Of a DNA stretch of 59,168 nucleotides, positions 28,952 through 37,780 are shown in pieces; within the stretch, counting starts at the first letter, position 1, and the number at the start of each line of letters is the position of its first letter. Made by a program: the position numbers and the translations under genes. The stretch spans positions 1-59,168 of the forward strand of contig NZ_JOCQ01000052.1 in assembly GCF_000720725.1 (NCBI RefSeq). Direction: 5' to 3'. The notes under the pieces are model-generated. The model was not told the origin of the DNA. It saw nothing but the letters and a program-made list of their open reading frames with translations, and searched no databases. This DNA comes from Streptomyces rimosus subsp. rimosus (GTDB lineage: Bacteria > Actinomycetota > Actinomycetes > Streptomycetales > Streptomycetaceae).

Positions 28952-30238
28952 TCAGCCGCCCAGGTGCACCGGCAGCGACTCGATGCCGTACACGATGGAC
29001 AGCTTGCGGAATTCCAGCGCGTCCGGCTCCACCGCGAGCCGCATGTTCGGGAACCGCCGCACCAGCGCGGGATAGGCAGCGCGCAGTTCCATACGGGCCA
29101 GCTCGGCGCCGACGCAGCGGTGTATGCCGTAGCCGAAGGCGAGGTGCGAGGGAACGTTGCGGGACGGGTCGAAGCGCTCCATGTCGGGGCCGAGCTTGCC
29201 GTCCCGGTCGGCGCCGCTGAGCGAGCACAGCACCACGTCGCCCTTGGTGATCGGCACGCCGGCGATCTCCATGTCCTCGCGCGCGAAGCGGGGGAAGGCG
29301 ACCTGGACGACGGTGAGGTAGCGCAGCAGCTCCTCGACGTAGCGCTCGGCCGCCTCGTCGCCGTCCTTGAGGGCGGCGAAGTGCTCGGGGTCCTGGAGGA
29401 GGACCAGGGCGCCCAGCGCCAGCATGCTCGCGGTGGTCTCGAAGCCGCCGGTCAGCACGCCGTCGGCGAGGCCCGCCAGCTCCTCGTCGCTGACCGAGTC
29501 GCCGTGTTCCTTCACGATCATGCCGAGCAGGCCGTCGCCCGGATTCTGCCGCTGCTTCTTGACCACCTCACGGAAATAGGCGAGCGATTCCGATATGGCG
29601 CCGAAGGACGCGTTGGCGCCGCTGAAGAGGTCGAAGCGCGCGGCGCTCAGCCGCTCGAAGTCCGCGCGGTCCTCGTACGGCACGCCGAGCAGTTCGCAAA
29701 TGACCAGCGACGGAATGGGCAGCGCAAAGGTTTCCACGATGTCGACCGGCTCGCCGGAGCTGCCGGCTTTCTCCATGGCGTCCAGCCGCTCCTCCACGAT
29801 CTCGTGGATGCGGGGCGTGAGCCGGCCGAGCCGGCGCATGGTGAATTCGGGGGTCAGCAGGCGGCGCAGCCGGGTGTGCACCGGCGGGTCGGCGAAGCCG
29901 AGACCGCCGGGGTTCTGGTCGGTGCTGGCGCCGGCCTGGCCGATGAGGTTGGTGAAGTCCGAGCTGAAGGCGTTGGCCTTGCCCAGTACCGCCTTGACCT
30001 CGTCGTAGCCGGTGACGAGCCACACATTGGCGGCGATCGGCACCGGCAGCTTGGAGATGGGCTCCCGCTCGCGCACCGTCGCCAGCTCGCCCACCGGATC
30101 CATGCCGTTCCGCCGCAACGGCATCAGCACAGAATCGGGCAAGAAAGACATCCGAGACAGGTCGAAGCCCTTCTTCCGCGTCCTGGCCATATACAGCCGG
30201 CCGGCCCAGGCGATGATCCGGGAACGGAGAGTCGTCAT
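28952..30238 (-). CDS. Cytochrome P450
   Basis: This is a 428-residue P450. The heme-binding motif FGYGIHRCVGAELAR has Cys near 373. The I-helix is LTGGFETTASML and the ExxR motif is ELLRY. The N-terminus, before the usual start of the fold, carries about 30 extra basic residues (ARTRKKGFDLSRM). GFADPPVHTRLRRLL is the conserved B/C-helix region. It is a single gene between its own terminator and a 752-base gap. No ferredoxin, reductase or biosynthetic partner is next to it, and nothing links it to the NRPS cluster. The substrate is unknown. Confidence 0.93.
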   Translation of the reverse strand: MTTLRSRIIAWAGRLYMARTRKKGFDLSRMSFLPDSVLMPLRRNGMDPVGELATVREREPISKLPVPIAANVWLVTGYDEVKAVLGKANAFSSDFTNLIGQAGASTDQNPGGLGFADPPVHTRLRRLLTPEFTMRRLGRLTPRIHEIVEERLDAMEKAGSSGEPVDIVETFALPIPSLVICELLGVPYEDRADFERLSAARFDLFSGANASFGAISESLAYFREVVKKQRQNPGDGLLGMIVKEHGDSVSDEELAGLADGVLTGGFETTASMLALGALVLLQDPEHFAALKDGDEAAERYVEELLRYLTVVQVAFPRFAREDMEIAGVPITKGDVVLCSLSGADRDGKLGPDMERFDPSRNVPSHLAFGYGIHRCVGAELARMELRAAYPALVRRFPNMRLAVEPDALEFRKLSIVYGIESLPVHLGG

Positions 30239-30990
30239 GACGCTAATACTGCCTTTCGTCGAGGGGGACGGTCACCCGCCCTCGGCGGCCCCCCGTACGG
30301 GCTGCCGAACACCGGGACATCCGCTCGGCGTTCGCGGATGTGACGTGCGCCATGGACCGGTCGGCCGCATCCAGCGTGACGAGCTCAGCCTTGTACATAT
30401 GTGTGCGCGTGGTCAGAGGCGAGTTTACAAACTGCCATTGCGCCCAATCACGGAACAACCCTTGTTCGCCCCCTAGGGGCGCCCCCGAGAAGGCCGCGGC
30501 GCCCGGGCGGCCCGGGCGAACCGGCCCCGCCCCCGGGCCAGTAGGCCGCTGCCGCCGGGCACACCGCCGGGGTTGTGCGCGTACCGGACTTCACGGGCGA
30601 AAGCCAACCGTATGCGGGGTATGCGGCCCGCCGTTTCCGTCACGGGCGAACGGGGCAACCCGTACGCCGCTCCCCGCGTCCACCCGCCCCGGACCCCGCG
30701 TGCGAGCCCGCCGGGAGCACCCCGCTCCGCCGCCCGCCCCGGAAAATCGTGCCCGCCCGGCCCGGGGCTCCGTGCCGTACGGCCCATCGGCCGGGCGCCG
30801 CCCGCACCCCGCCCTCCCGGAATCCGTGCCCGCGCGGCCCTCCCGCGCAGGGCCGGACCCTCCCCGCACGGGGCCAGGCCCTCCCCACACCCGGCCGCCA
30901 CCCCCACCCCTCGGCACCCACCTCACACCACACGCCCCACCCACCCCGACATAAAGGACATATATCCCGGCACTTGCTACGTTGCCCGAT
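30239..30990. other. Gene-free interval between divergent P450 and rodA-like genes
   Basis: This 752-base stretch has no convincing gene. The open frames are Pro/Arg/Gly-rich shadows. The P450 promoter should lie near 30340-30450, where ACATATGT (30395-30402) and GTTTACAAAC-like AT-rich patches occur in otherwise GC-rich DNA. A 10-bp palindrome, CCCCTAGGGG, is at 30470-30479. The right-hand part, about 30640-30940, is extremely C-rich on the top strand. Upstream of the rodA-like ATG no ribosome-binding site is visible. Confidence 0.6.
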
Positions 30991-32460
30991 ATGACCGCAA
31001 CCACGGCGGACGCTCCCCCACCGGGCCTGAGACTGCCCAGACGCCGGGGCACCGAGCTGGTCCTCCTCGTCGGTGCCGTGCTGATCAGCGTCTACGGGTA
31101 CATCGACGTCGGGCTCGCCCGGCAGAACGCGGTGCCGGGCGACGCGGTGAGCTACGGCGCGGGCCTCGGCGCCCTGGCCCTCCTCGGCCACCTCGCCGTC
31201 CGGTGGCGGGCGCCGTACGCGGACCCCCTGCTGCTGCCCATCGCCGTGCTGCTCAACGGGCTCGGGCTGGTGCTCATCTTCCGCCTCGACCTGGAGACCC
31301 CGCGGAACCAGGCGGCGCCCACCCAGCTGGTGTGGTCCGCCCTCGGCGTCGCCCTGTTCGCCGCCGTCGTCCTGCTGCTGCGCGACCACCGCGTCCTGCA
31401 GCGGTACGCGTACGTGTCGGTGGCCGCCGGGCTCGCCCTGATGATCGTGCCGATCTTCTTCCCCGCGGTGAACGGGGCGAAGATCTGGATCCGGGTGGCG
31501 GGCTTCTCCTTCCAGCCCGGCGAGTTCGCGAAGATCCTGCTGACCGTCTTCTTCGCCGCCTACCTGGCGGCCAATCGCAACGCCCTCGCCCATACGGGCC
31601 GGCGGATGTGGCGGTACCAGTTCCCCACCGGCCGGGTGCTCGGCCCGATCCTCACGATCTGGCTGGTCAGCGTCGGCGTCCTGGTCCTCGAACGCGATCT
31701 GGGCACCTCACTGCTCTTCTTCGGCGTCTTCGTCGTCCTGCTGTACGTGGCCACCGGCCGCACCGGCTGGATCGCGATGGGCCTGCTGCTCGCCGCCGCC
31801 GGCGCCGCCGCCGTCGGCTCCCTCGAACCGCATGTGCACAGCCGGGTCTCGGACTGGCTGCACCCGTTCGCGAGCATCGACGCGGGCCACGGCGCCGGCC
31901 AGCTCGCCCAGTCGCTGTTCGCCTTCGCCGCGGGCGGCATGCTCGGCACCGGCCTGGGCGAGGGCCACTCCGCGCTCATCGGCTTCGCCATGAAGTCGGA
32001 CTTCATCCTGGCCACCTTCGGCGAGGAACTGGGCCTGGTCGGCCTGACCGCACTCTTCCTGCTGTACGCGCTGCTGGTCGCGCGCGGCTACCGGGCGGGC
32101 CTGGCGCTGCGCGACCCGTTCGGCCGCCTGCTGGCCGTCGGCCTCGCCTCCCTGCTGGCGATCCAGGTCTTCGTCATCGCGGGCGGCGTGATGGGGCTGA
32201 TCCCGCTGACCGGCATGGCGATGCCGTTCCTCGCCCAGGGCGGCTCGTCCGTCGTCACCAACTGGGTCATCGTCGCGCTGCTCATCCGGATCAGCGACAG
32301 CGCCCGCCGCCCGGACCCGGCCGCCGCCGAGCCCGGGATCATCGCGGCGATGCGCCCCGGCGGCGGACCGTCCGGGGCCTCGGCCGGGCCGTACGAGGAG
32401 GAGGACACCCCGTACCGGTCCGGGTACGGGTTCGGCGGCAGCAAGGAGCGGGACCGGTGA
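30991..32460 (+). CDS. FtsW/RodA/SpoVE-family peptidoglycan glycosyltransferase
   Basis: This is a 489-residue SEDS-family membrane protein with about 10-12 transmembrane segments. It polymerises lipid II glycan strands together with a class B PBP. Family signatures are NGAKIWIRVAGFSFQPGEFAKI near residue 160, VLVLERDLGTSLLFFG, and the C-terminal PLTGMAMPFLAQGGSS. The last 60 residues are a cytoplasmic, Pro/Gly-rich tail. Its stop codon overlaps the start of the PBP gene by 4 bases, the usual SEDS-PBP pairing. No ribosome-binding site precedes the ATG, and a TACGTT element ends 7 bases upstream. The mRNA may therefore be leaderless. A TTG at 30982 is an unlikely alternative start. Confidence 0.93.
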   Translation: MTATTADAPPPGLRLPRRRGTELVLLVGAVLISVYGYIDVGLARQNAVPGDAVSYGAGLGALALLGHLAVRWRAPYADPLLLPIAVLLNGLGLVLIFRLDLETPRNQAAPTQLVWSALGVALFAAVVLLLRDHRVLQRYAYVSVAAGLALMIVPIFFPAVNGAKIWIRVAGFSFQPGEFAKILLTVFFAAYLAANRNALAHTGRRMWRYQFPTGRVLGPILTIWLVSVGVLVLERDLGTSLLFFGVFVVLLYVATGRTGWIAMGLLLAAAGAAAVGSLEPHVHSRVSDWLHPFASIDAGHGAGQLAQSLFAFAAGGMLGTGLGEGHSALIGFAMKSDFILATFGEELGLVGLTALFLLYALLVARGYRAGLALRDPFGRLLAVGLASLLAIQVFVIAGGVMGLIPLTGMAMPFLAQGGSSVVTNWVIVALLIRISDSARRPDPAAAEPGIIAAMRPGGGPSGASAGPYEEEDTPYRSGYGFGGSKERDR

Positions 32461-33911
32461 ACCGTTACATCCGCCGCGCCAGCGTCTTCGGCCTCGTGCT
32501 GCTCGTCGCGCTGCTCCTGAACGCCGCCCGCATCCAGGTCTTCAGGGCCGACGCCTACGACGCGAACCCCGCCAACCGGCGCACCGCGCTCACCCGTTAC
32601 AGCCAGCCGCGCGGGAACATCCTGGTCGACGGCAAGCCCGTCACCGGCTCCCGGGACAGCGGCGGGCGGCTGCGCTACGAGCGCACGTACACCGAGGGGC
32701 CGCTGTACGCCGCCGTCACCGGCCACGCCTCCCAGATCTACGGCACCTCGCTGCTGGAGCACGCCGAGGACGGCGTACTGTCCGGCACCGACCCCCGGCT
32801 CGCCCCGGTCCCGCTGTGGACGGACATCACCCGCGAGCAGCAGCCGGGCGGCGATGTGCGCACCACGATCGACGTCGCGGCGCAGCGGGCCGCGTTCGAA
32901 GGGCTGGGCGGCAAGAAGGGCGCGGTGGCCGCCGTCGAGCCGCGCACCGGCAAGATCCTGGCGCTGGCCAGTACACCGTCGTACGACCCGAACGAGCTGG
33001 CCGGCACCGGCCGGCCGGTCACCGCGGCCTGGGACCGGCTCAACCACGGCGCCGAGCAGCCGATGCTCAACCGGGCGCTGCGGCAGACCTACCCGCCGGG
33101 CTCGGCCTTCAAGGTCATCACGGCCGCGGCGGCGCTCGACCACCACAAGGTCACGGGCCTCGACGCGCCCACCCGCACCCCGGACCCGTACATCCTGCCG
33201 GGCACGTCCACCCGGCTCGGCAACGAGGCGGGCGGTTGCGCGAACGCGTCCCTGCGCCACGCCTTCGAGGTGTCCTGCAACACCGTCTTCGCCCGGCTGG
33301 GCGTGGACGTGGGCCTGGACGGCATGGCCGGGACGGCGGAGAACTTCGGCTTCAACGACGCGGGCCTGAGGATTCCCTCCACCGCCGCCCGCAGCAACTT
33401 CGACACCGACATGAACGACGCGCAGCTGGCCCTCTCGGCCATCGGCCAGTACGACACCACCGCCACCCCGCTCCAGATGGCCGTGGTCGCCGCGGCGGTG
33501 GCCAACGACGGAGAGGTCAGGGCCCCCTATCTCGTGGACAAGGTGACCGACGCGGACGGCGGAACCGTCTCCACCACCCGGCAGCGGACCCTGCACCGGG
33601 CCATGAGCCGGGGCACGGCACGCCACCTCCAGGAGCTGATGACGGGCGTGGTCACCCGGGGCACCGGCAGCAACGCGGCGATCGACGGCGCCACCGTCGG
33701 CGGCAAGACCGGCACCGCGCAGCACGGGGCGCACAACGAGGGCACGCCGTACGCGTGGTTCATCTCCTGGGCCGAGCGGGACGGCGCGCGCGACCCGGCG
33801 GTGGCCGTGGCGGTGGTCGTCGAGGACGCGGCGGCCAATCGCGCGGACATCAGCGGCGGCGGCAGCGCGGCCCCCATCGCCCGCGCGGTGATGCGGGCCG
33901 CGCTACGGTGA
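32457..33911 (+). CDS. Class B penicillin-binding protein (PBP2/PbpA-like)
   Basis: This is a 484-residue transpeptidase with one N-terminal transmembrane anchor (about 8-25). The periplasmic-side domain has the three penicillin-binding motifs in order: PGSAFK near residue 216 (active Ser), SCN near 273 and KTGTA near 417. Residues 30-150 form the non-catalytic domain, with RGNILVDGKPVTGS. It starts at GTG overlapping the SEDS gene stop (GTGA), so the two are translationally coupled and probably form one glycosyltransferase-transpeptidase complex. Streptomyces usually carries several such pairs. This one is not next to a PASTA-kinase gene here, so it is a secondary pair or one used in development. 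Confidence 0.94.
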   Translation: MNRYIRRASVFGLVLLVALLLNAARIQVFRADAYDANPANRRTALTRYSQPRGNILVDGKPVTGSRDSGGRLRYERTYTEGPLYAAVTGHASQIYGTSLLEHAEDGVLSGTDPRLAPVPLWTDITREQQPGGDVRTTIDVAAQRAAFEGLGGKKGAVAAVEPRTGKILALASTPSYDPNELAGTGRPVTAAWDRLNHGAEQPMLNRALRQTYPPGSAFKVITAAAALDHHKVTGLDAPTRTPDPYILPGTSTRLGNEAGGCANASLRHAFEVSCNTVFARLGVDVGLDGMAGTAENFGFNDAGLRIPSTAARSNFDTDMNDAQLALSAIGQYDTTATPLQMAVVAAAVANDGEVRAPYLVDKVTDADGGTVSTTRQRTLHRAMSRGTARHLQELMTGVVTRGTGSNAAIDGATVGGKTGTAQHGAHNEGTPYAWFISWAERDGARDPAVAVAVVVEDAAANRADISGGGSAAPIARAVMRAALR

Positions 33912-33929
33912 CGTAAGGGGAGACCGGGG

Positions 33930-34463
33930 ATGCGGGGCCGTACTCGCGAGGGGGCAGGGATACGCATGGTACGTACGCACCGGAAGGAACGCGGCCGGCA
34001 GCCCGCAGGCCGGGGCCCGGCCGCCGTACTGCCGCTCTCCGAGGTCGAGGCGCTGGCCCGCCGCGCGCACGAAGGACAGACGGACAAGGCGGGCCGCCCG
34101 TACGCGGAGCACCTGGCCGCGGTCGCCGAGGGGGTACGGGCGCGTGGCGGCAGCGACGAACAGATCGCCGCCGCCTGGCTGCACGACGCGATCGAGGACG
34201 ACGCGCTGCCGCCCGCCTGGCTGGACGGCGCCGCGCTCACACCGCGTACCAAGGCGATGGTCCGCGCGGTGACCAAGCGCCGGGGCGAGCCGGTCGAGGC
34301 GTACACGGCCCGCATCCTGGCCACGCCCGGAGCGCTGCTGATCAAGCAGGCGGACCTGGCGCACAACGCGGACCCGGCGCGGCTGGCGGTGCTGGACGCG
34401 GCGACGCGGGAGCGGCTGACCGTGAAGTACGCCCGGGTGCGTGCGCTGCTGGGCCTGGCGTAG
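33930..34463 (+). CDS. HD-domain protein, RelA/SpoT hydrolase-like
   Basis: This is a 177-residue protein. The metal-binding HD phosphohydrolase pattern is visible: RRAHEGQTDKAGRPYAEHL, then AAAWLHDAIEDDAL with the HD pair, and IKQADLAHNADP with the distal Asp. This arrangement resembles the stand-alone ppGpp-hydrolase (MESH1-like) branch and other small HD hydrolases. It lacks a synthetase domain. The start is ambiguous. The ATG at 33930 has AGGGGAG upstream, and the ATG at 33966 also has a purine-rich AGGGA just before it. The residues between them are basic and poorly conserved in character. It is close to the PBP gene but has no evident functional link. Confidence 0.8.
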   Translation: MRGRTREGAGIRMVRTHRKERGRQPAGRGPAAVLPLSEVEALARRAHEGQTDKAGRPYAEHLAAVAEGVRARGGSDEQIAAAWLHDAIEDDALPPAWLDGAALTPRTKAMVRAVTKRRGEPVEAYTARILATPGALLIKQADLAHNADPARLAVLDAATRERLTVKYARVRALLGLA

Positions 34464-34541
34464 CGCTGACGGCCGCAGGTCCGGGTCCACACCCCGGACA
34501 CCCCCCTCACAAAGCTGCCCCATACAGCTAACCTGCCCGCC

Positions 34542-35393
34542 ATGACGACCTCGGAGCCCTCGGACCCCGCCCCCTCTGCCCCTGTGGCCCCTTCGGCCCC
34601 CGGCGACCAGGTGATCGCGGCCCTCCACGCCGCGAGCGTCCGCCGTCTCACCACCGGGCAGGTCATCCTCGACGGCATCGACTGGACCGTACGCACCGGT
34701 GAGCACTGGGCGCTGCTCGGCGCCAACGGCGCGGGCAAGACGACCGTGCTGCGGCTGATCGGCGCGCTGATGTTCCCCACGACCGGCACGGTCGAGGTGC
34801 TGGGTCACCGCCTCGGCACCGTGGACGTACGCGAACTGCGCGCCGCGATCGGCCTGGTCTCCAGCGCGCAGAAGGTGCCCCAGGACGCCACCGGCCACAC
34901 AGTGGTCCTGACCGGTGCGACCGGGACCGTGCAGCCGCTGTGGGGGAAGTACGACGACGCGACCCGCGAGCGCGCGCACGCACTGCTGGCGGAGCTGGAG
35001 TGCAAGGACCTGGCGGACCGGCCGTACGGCGTGTGCTCCGGCGGCCAGCGGGCCCGGCTGCTCATCGCCCGCGCGCTGATGGCCGACCCGTCGCTGCTCC
35101 TCCTGGACGAGCCGTTCAACGCGCTCGACCTGCCGTCCAGGGAGGACCTGATCGACACCATGCACCACCTGGCCGAGGGCCGTCCCGGCCTGGCGACCGT
35201 CACGGTCACCCACCACCTGGAAGAACTCTCCCCCGCCATCGGCCATGCGCTGCTGCTGCGCGAGGGCCGCGTCCAGGCGCTGGGACCGGTCGCGGATGTC
35301 CTCACCGACGACCGCATGACGGCCTGCTTCGGCCGCCCCATCGAGGTGTCCCGCCACGACGGCCGCTGGCTGGCCCGGTCGGGGCGGCGCTAG
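34542..35393 (+). CDS. Orphan ABC transporter ATP-binding protein
   Basis: This is a 283-residue ABC ATPase. The Walker A motif is GANGAGKTT near 66-74, the Q-loop lies in the SSAQKVPQ region, the signature is CSGGQRARL near 166, Walker B is LLLLDEPF, and the H-loop is TVTHH. The first 24 residues are Pro/Ser/Ala-rich. No permease or binding protein is next to it. It may serve a transporter encoded elsewhere, or be a non-transport ABC protein of the ModF-like kind. Downstream, 35394-35448 holds short imperfect repeats and then the convergent ferritin-like gene. Confidence 0.9.
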   Translation: MTTSEPSDPAPSAPVAPSAPGDQVIAALHAASVRRLTTGQVILDGIDWTVRTGEHWALLGANGAGKTTVLRLIGALMFPTTGTVEVLGHRLGTVDVRELRAAIGLVSSAQKVPQDATGHTVVLTGATGTVQPLWGKYDDATRERAHALLAELECKDLADRPYGVCSGGQRARLLIARALMADPSLLLLDEPFNALDLPSREDLIDTMHHLAEGRPGLATVTVTHHLEELSPAIGHALLLREGRVQALGPVADVLTDDRMTACFGRPIEVSRHDGRWLARSGRR

Positions 35394-35448
35394 CCCGGCG
35401 TCGCCGGCCCGGCGGCGTTAGCCCGGGACGGCGCAGTTCGGGACGGCG

Positions 35449-36570
35449 CTAGCTGTCCAACTGCTCAACCTTGCCCCCCTCAGCAATCGCCTCCGCCACC
35501 TCAGCCGTGCGTTCGCGCTCTTCTTTCGCGAAGCGTTCGGCGTCGAGCTGTTCGGCCAGTTCCTCGTCCTGGGCCATCAGCTGGTCCAGGTTGGAGTCGC
35601 CCAGCTCGAAGACGCCCATGTCCACGTAGGCGCGCTGGAGGCGTTCGCCCCACAGGCCGATGTCCTTCACGCACGGGACGATGCGGCTGAAGAGCAGTTT
35701 GCGGAAGAGGTGGAGGAATTCGGAGTTCTCGGTGATGTCGGCGGCCTCCTGGCGGGGGACACCGAAGTTCTCCAGCACCTCCAGGCCGCGCAGCCGGTCG
35801 CGCATCAGGTAGCAGCCCTCGATGACGAACTCCTCGCGTTCGCGCAGTTCGGCGTCGGTGAGCTGCTTGTAGTAGTCGCGCAGCGCCAGCCGCCCGAAGG
35901 CGACGTGGCGGGCCTCGTCCTGCATGACGTAAGCGAGGATCTGTTTGGGCAGCGGCATGGTGGTGGTGTCGCGGATCATGCCGAAGGCGGCCAGCGCGAG
36001 GCCCTCGATCAGCACCTGCATGCCCAGGTAGGGCATGTCCCAGCGGGAGTCCCGGAGGGTGTCCCCCAGGAGTGCCTGGAGGTTGTCGTTGACCGGGTAG
36101 AGCATCCCGATCTTTTCCTTCAGGAAGCGGCTGTAGATCTCCGCGTGCCGGGCCTCGTCCATGGTCTGGGTCGCGGAGTAGAACTTCGCGTCGAGGTCGG
36201 GGACGGTCTCCACGATGCGGGCCGCGCACACCATCGCGCCCTGTTCACCGTGCAGGAACTGGCTGAACTGCCAGGAGGCGTAGTGCCGCCGGAGTTCGCC
36301 GCGCTCCTTCTCCGACATGCGGTCCCAGTAGGGCGTGCCGTACAGGGCCACCGATTCGTCCGGGGTGCCGAGCGGGTCGTGCGGGTCCACCTCCTGCGCC
36401 CAGTCGATGCGCAGGTTGGCGTCCCACTGCTTGTCCTTGCCCTTCTGGTAGAGCGCGAGGAGCCGTTCCCGGCCGTCGTCGTACTCCCAGCTGAAGCGGG
36501 CCGGGCTGCCGGCCGGGACGGTCCACTCGTACGCGCCCGGGGCCTGTGCGTACAGCTCGCGGCTCGACAT
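35449..36570 (-). CDS. Ferritin-like (R2-type) diiron protein
   Basis: This is a 373-residue helical diiron protein. The four-Glu/two-His set is visible as FLHGEQGAM, TMDEARHAEIY, VLIEGLALAAFG and MQDEARHVAFG. This is the layout of ribonucleotide-reductase R2-like and related oxidases, but no radical-enzyme partner is adjacent. The C-terminus is charged and helical (QDEELAEQLDAERFAKEERER). I chose the ATG at 36570 because GAGGAGG sits 5 bases before it. A GTG at 36627 would add 19 residues but has only a weak ribosome-binding site. It is divergent from the AurF-like gene, about 170 bases between starts. A shared substrate or shared control is plausible. The actual reaction is unknown. Confidence 0.85.
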   Translation of the reverse strand: MSSRELYAQAPGAYEWTVPAGSPARFSWEYDDGRERLLALYQKGKDKQWDANLRIDWAQEVDPHDPLGTPDESVALYGTPYWDRMSEKERGELRRHYASWQFSQFLHGEQGAMVCAARIVETVPDLDAKFYSATQTMDEARHAEIYSRFLKEKIGMLYPVNDNLQALLGDTLRDSRWDMPYLGMQVLIEGLALAAFGMIRDTTTMPLPKQILAYVMQDEARHVAFGRLALRDYYKQLTDAELREREEFVIEGCYLMRDRLRGLEVLENFGVPRQEAADITENSEFLHLFRKLLFSRIVPCVKDIGLWGERLQRAYVDMGVFELGDSNLDQLMAQDEELAEQLDAERFAKEERERTAEVAEAIAEGGKVEQLDS

Positions 36571-36666
36571 CCACGCCTCCTCGCTCGGCCCGACCCCCGT
36601 GCCGGGGGCGGTCGTTGGCAGGCTCACACGAACTTACCGGCGGGTCAACAATTCGCGCACAGGGGA

Positions 36667-36695
36667 TTGACGCGCTTGCTGACACGGAGTCTCAT
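36667..36695 (+). promoter_or_regulatory. Candidate promoter of the AurF-like gene
   Basis: TTGACG at 36667-36672 and TCTCAT at 36690-36695 are separated by 17 bases, matching 5/6 and 4/6 of the sigma-70-type consensus. They lie 45 bases upstream of the AurF-like ATG, in the divergent region shared with the ferritin-like gene. I saw no clear operator for the TetR protein encoded downstream. Confidence 0.45.
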
Positions 36696-36739
36696 AAGAC
36701 GGTGACCGCGGGTAACCCACGAGCGAGGTAACCACAGCC

Positions 36740-37687
36740 ATGACAACCGTGACGACAGCGACGACCGTGACGGAGCCGGACGCCCTCCGGGACGCCCTCG
36801 GGCTGCTCAAGGACCGCGAGCAGGTGGCGGAACGGCTGCTCGACTCCTCCGCCAAGCACTCCTTCGACCCGGACACCGAACTCGACTGGGACGCGCCCCT
36901 GGAAGAGGGCAAGTGGTTCTGGCCGCCGGAGCTGGTGTCCCTCTACGACACCCCGCTGTGGAAGAAGATGTCCGAGGAGCAGCGGATGGAGCTGTCCCGG
37001 CACGAGGCCGCCTCGCTGGCCTCGCTGGGCATCTGGTTCGAGATCATCCTGATGCAGCTGCTGGTACGGCACATCTACGACAAGTCCGTCACCAGCGCGC
37101 ACGTACGCTACGCGCTGACCGAGATAGCCGACGAGTGCCGGCACTCGAAGATGTTCGCGCGCATGATCCAGAAGGGCGAGGCGCCCGCGTACCCCGTCTC
37201 CCGCCTCAACCACAACCTGGCGCGCGTCCTCAAGACCGTCTCCACGACGCCCGGTTCGTTCGCCTGCACACTGCTCGGCGAGGAGATCCTGGACTGGATG
37301 CAGCGGCTGACCTTCCCGGACGAGCGGGTCCAGACGATCGTGCGCGGCGTCACCCGCATCCACGTCGTCGAGGAGGCCCGGCACGTCCGCTACGCCCGCG
37401 AGGAACTGCGCCGCCAGATGGTCACGGCGCCGCGCTGGGAACAGGAACTGACCCGGGTGAGCTGCGGGGAGGCGGCCCGCGTCTTCTCCATCGCGTTCGT
37501 CAACCCGCAGGTGTACACAAACGTCGGGCTGGACCGGCGGGAGGCGGTCGCCCAGGTGAAGGCGAGCGGGCACCGGCGCGAGGTGATGCAGTCCGGCGCG
37601 GGCCGGCTGACGGAGTTCCTGGACGACATCGGCGTCCTGCGCGGCGTGGGCCGCAAGCTCTGGAAGAGTTCGGGGCTGCTGGCGTAG
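36740..37687 (+). CDS. AurF-family diiron N-oxygenase
   Basis: This is a 315-residue protein of the AurF family. These are non-heme diiron enzymes; AurF oxidises the amino group of p-aminobenzoate to nitro. Metal-ligand motifs are SRHEAASLASLGIWFE, EIADECRHSKMF near 132, LLGEEILDWM and HVVEEARHVRYA near 215. It is transcribed away from another diiron protein and is followed by a TetR regulator 93 bases downstream. The natural substrate cannot be read from the sequence, and many Streptomyces carry such genes outside recognisable biosynthetic clusters. The length and motifs are intact, so it is probably active. Confidence 0.9.
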   Translation: MTTVTTATTVTEPDALRDALGLLKDREQVAERLLDSSAKHSFDPDTELDWDAPLEEGKWFWPPELVSLYDTPLWKKMSEEQRMELSRHEAASLASLGIWFEIILMQLLVRHIYDKSVTSAHVRYALTEIADECRHSKMFARMIQKGEAPAYPVSRLNHNLARVLKTVSTTPGSFACTLLGEEILDWMQRLTFPDERVQTIVRGVTRIHVVEEARHVRYAREELRRQMVTAPRWEQELTRVSCGEAARVFSIAFVNPQVYTNVGLDRREAVAQVKASGHRREVMQSGAGRLTEFLDDIGVLRGVGRKLWKSSGLLA

Positions 37688-37780
37688 GCACCGGCGCAGC
37701 GCGGGCCCGTGCGCGCGAGTGCGCCCCGGGCCCCCGAACCCACCCCGGCACCCCCGCGACGGGGCGGTTACGCTGCTGGG

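Noticed and set aside
30473..30907. Minus-strand frame upstream of the rodA-like gene
   Set aside because: The Gly/Arg-rich low-complexity translation of C-rich DNA does not look like a protein.
36571..36627. GTG at 36627 as start of the ferritin-like gene
   Set aside because: The downstream ATG at 36570 has a GAGGAGG ribosome-binding site at correct spacing, and the GTG has only a weak one.
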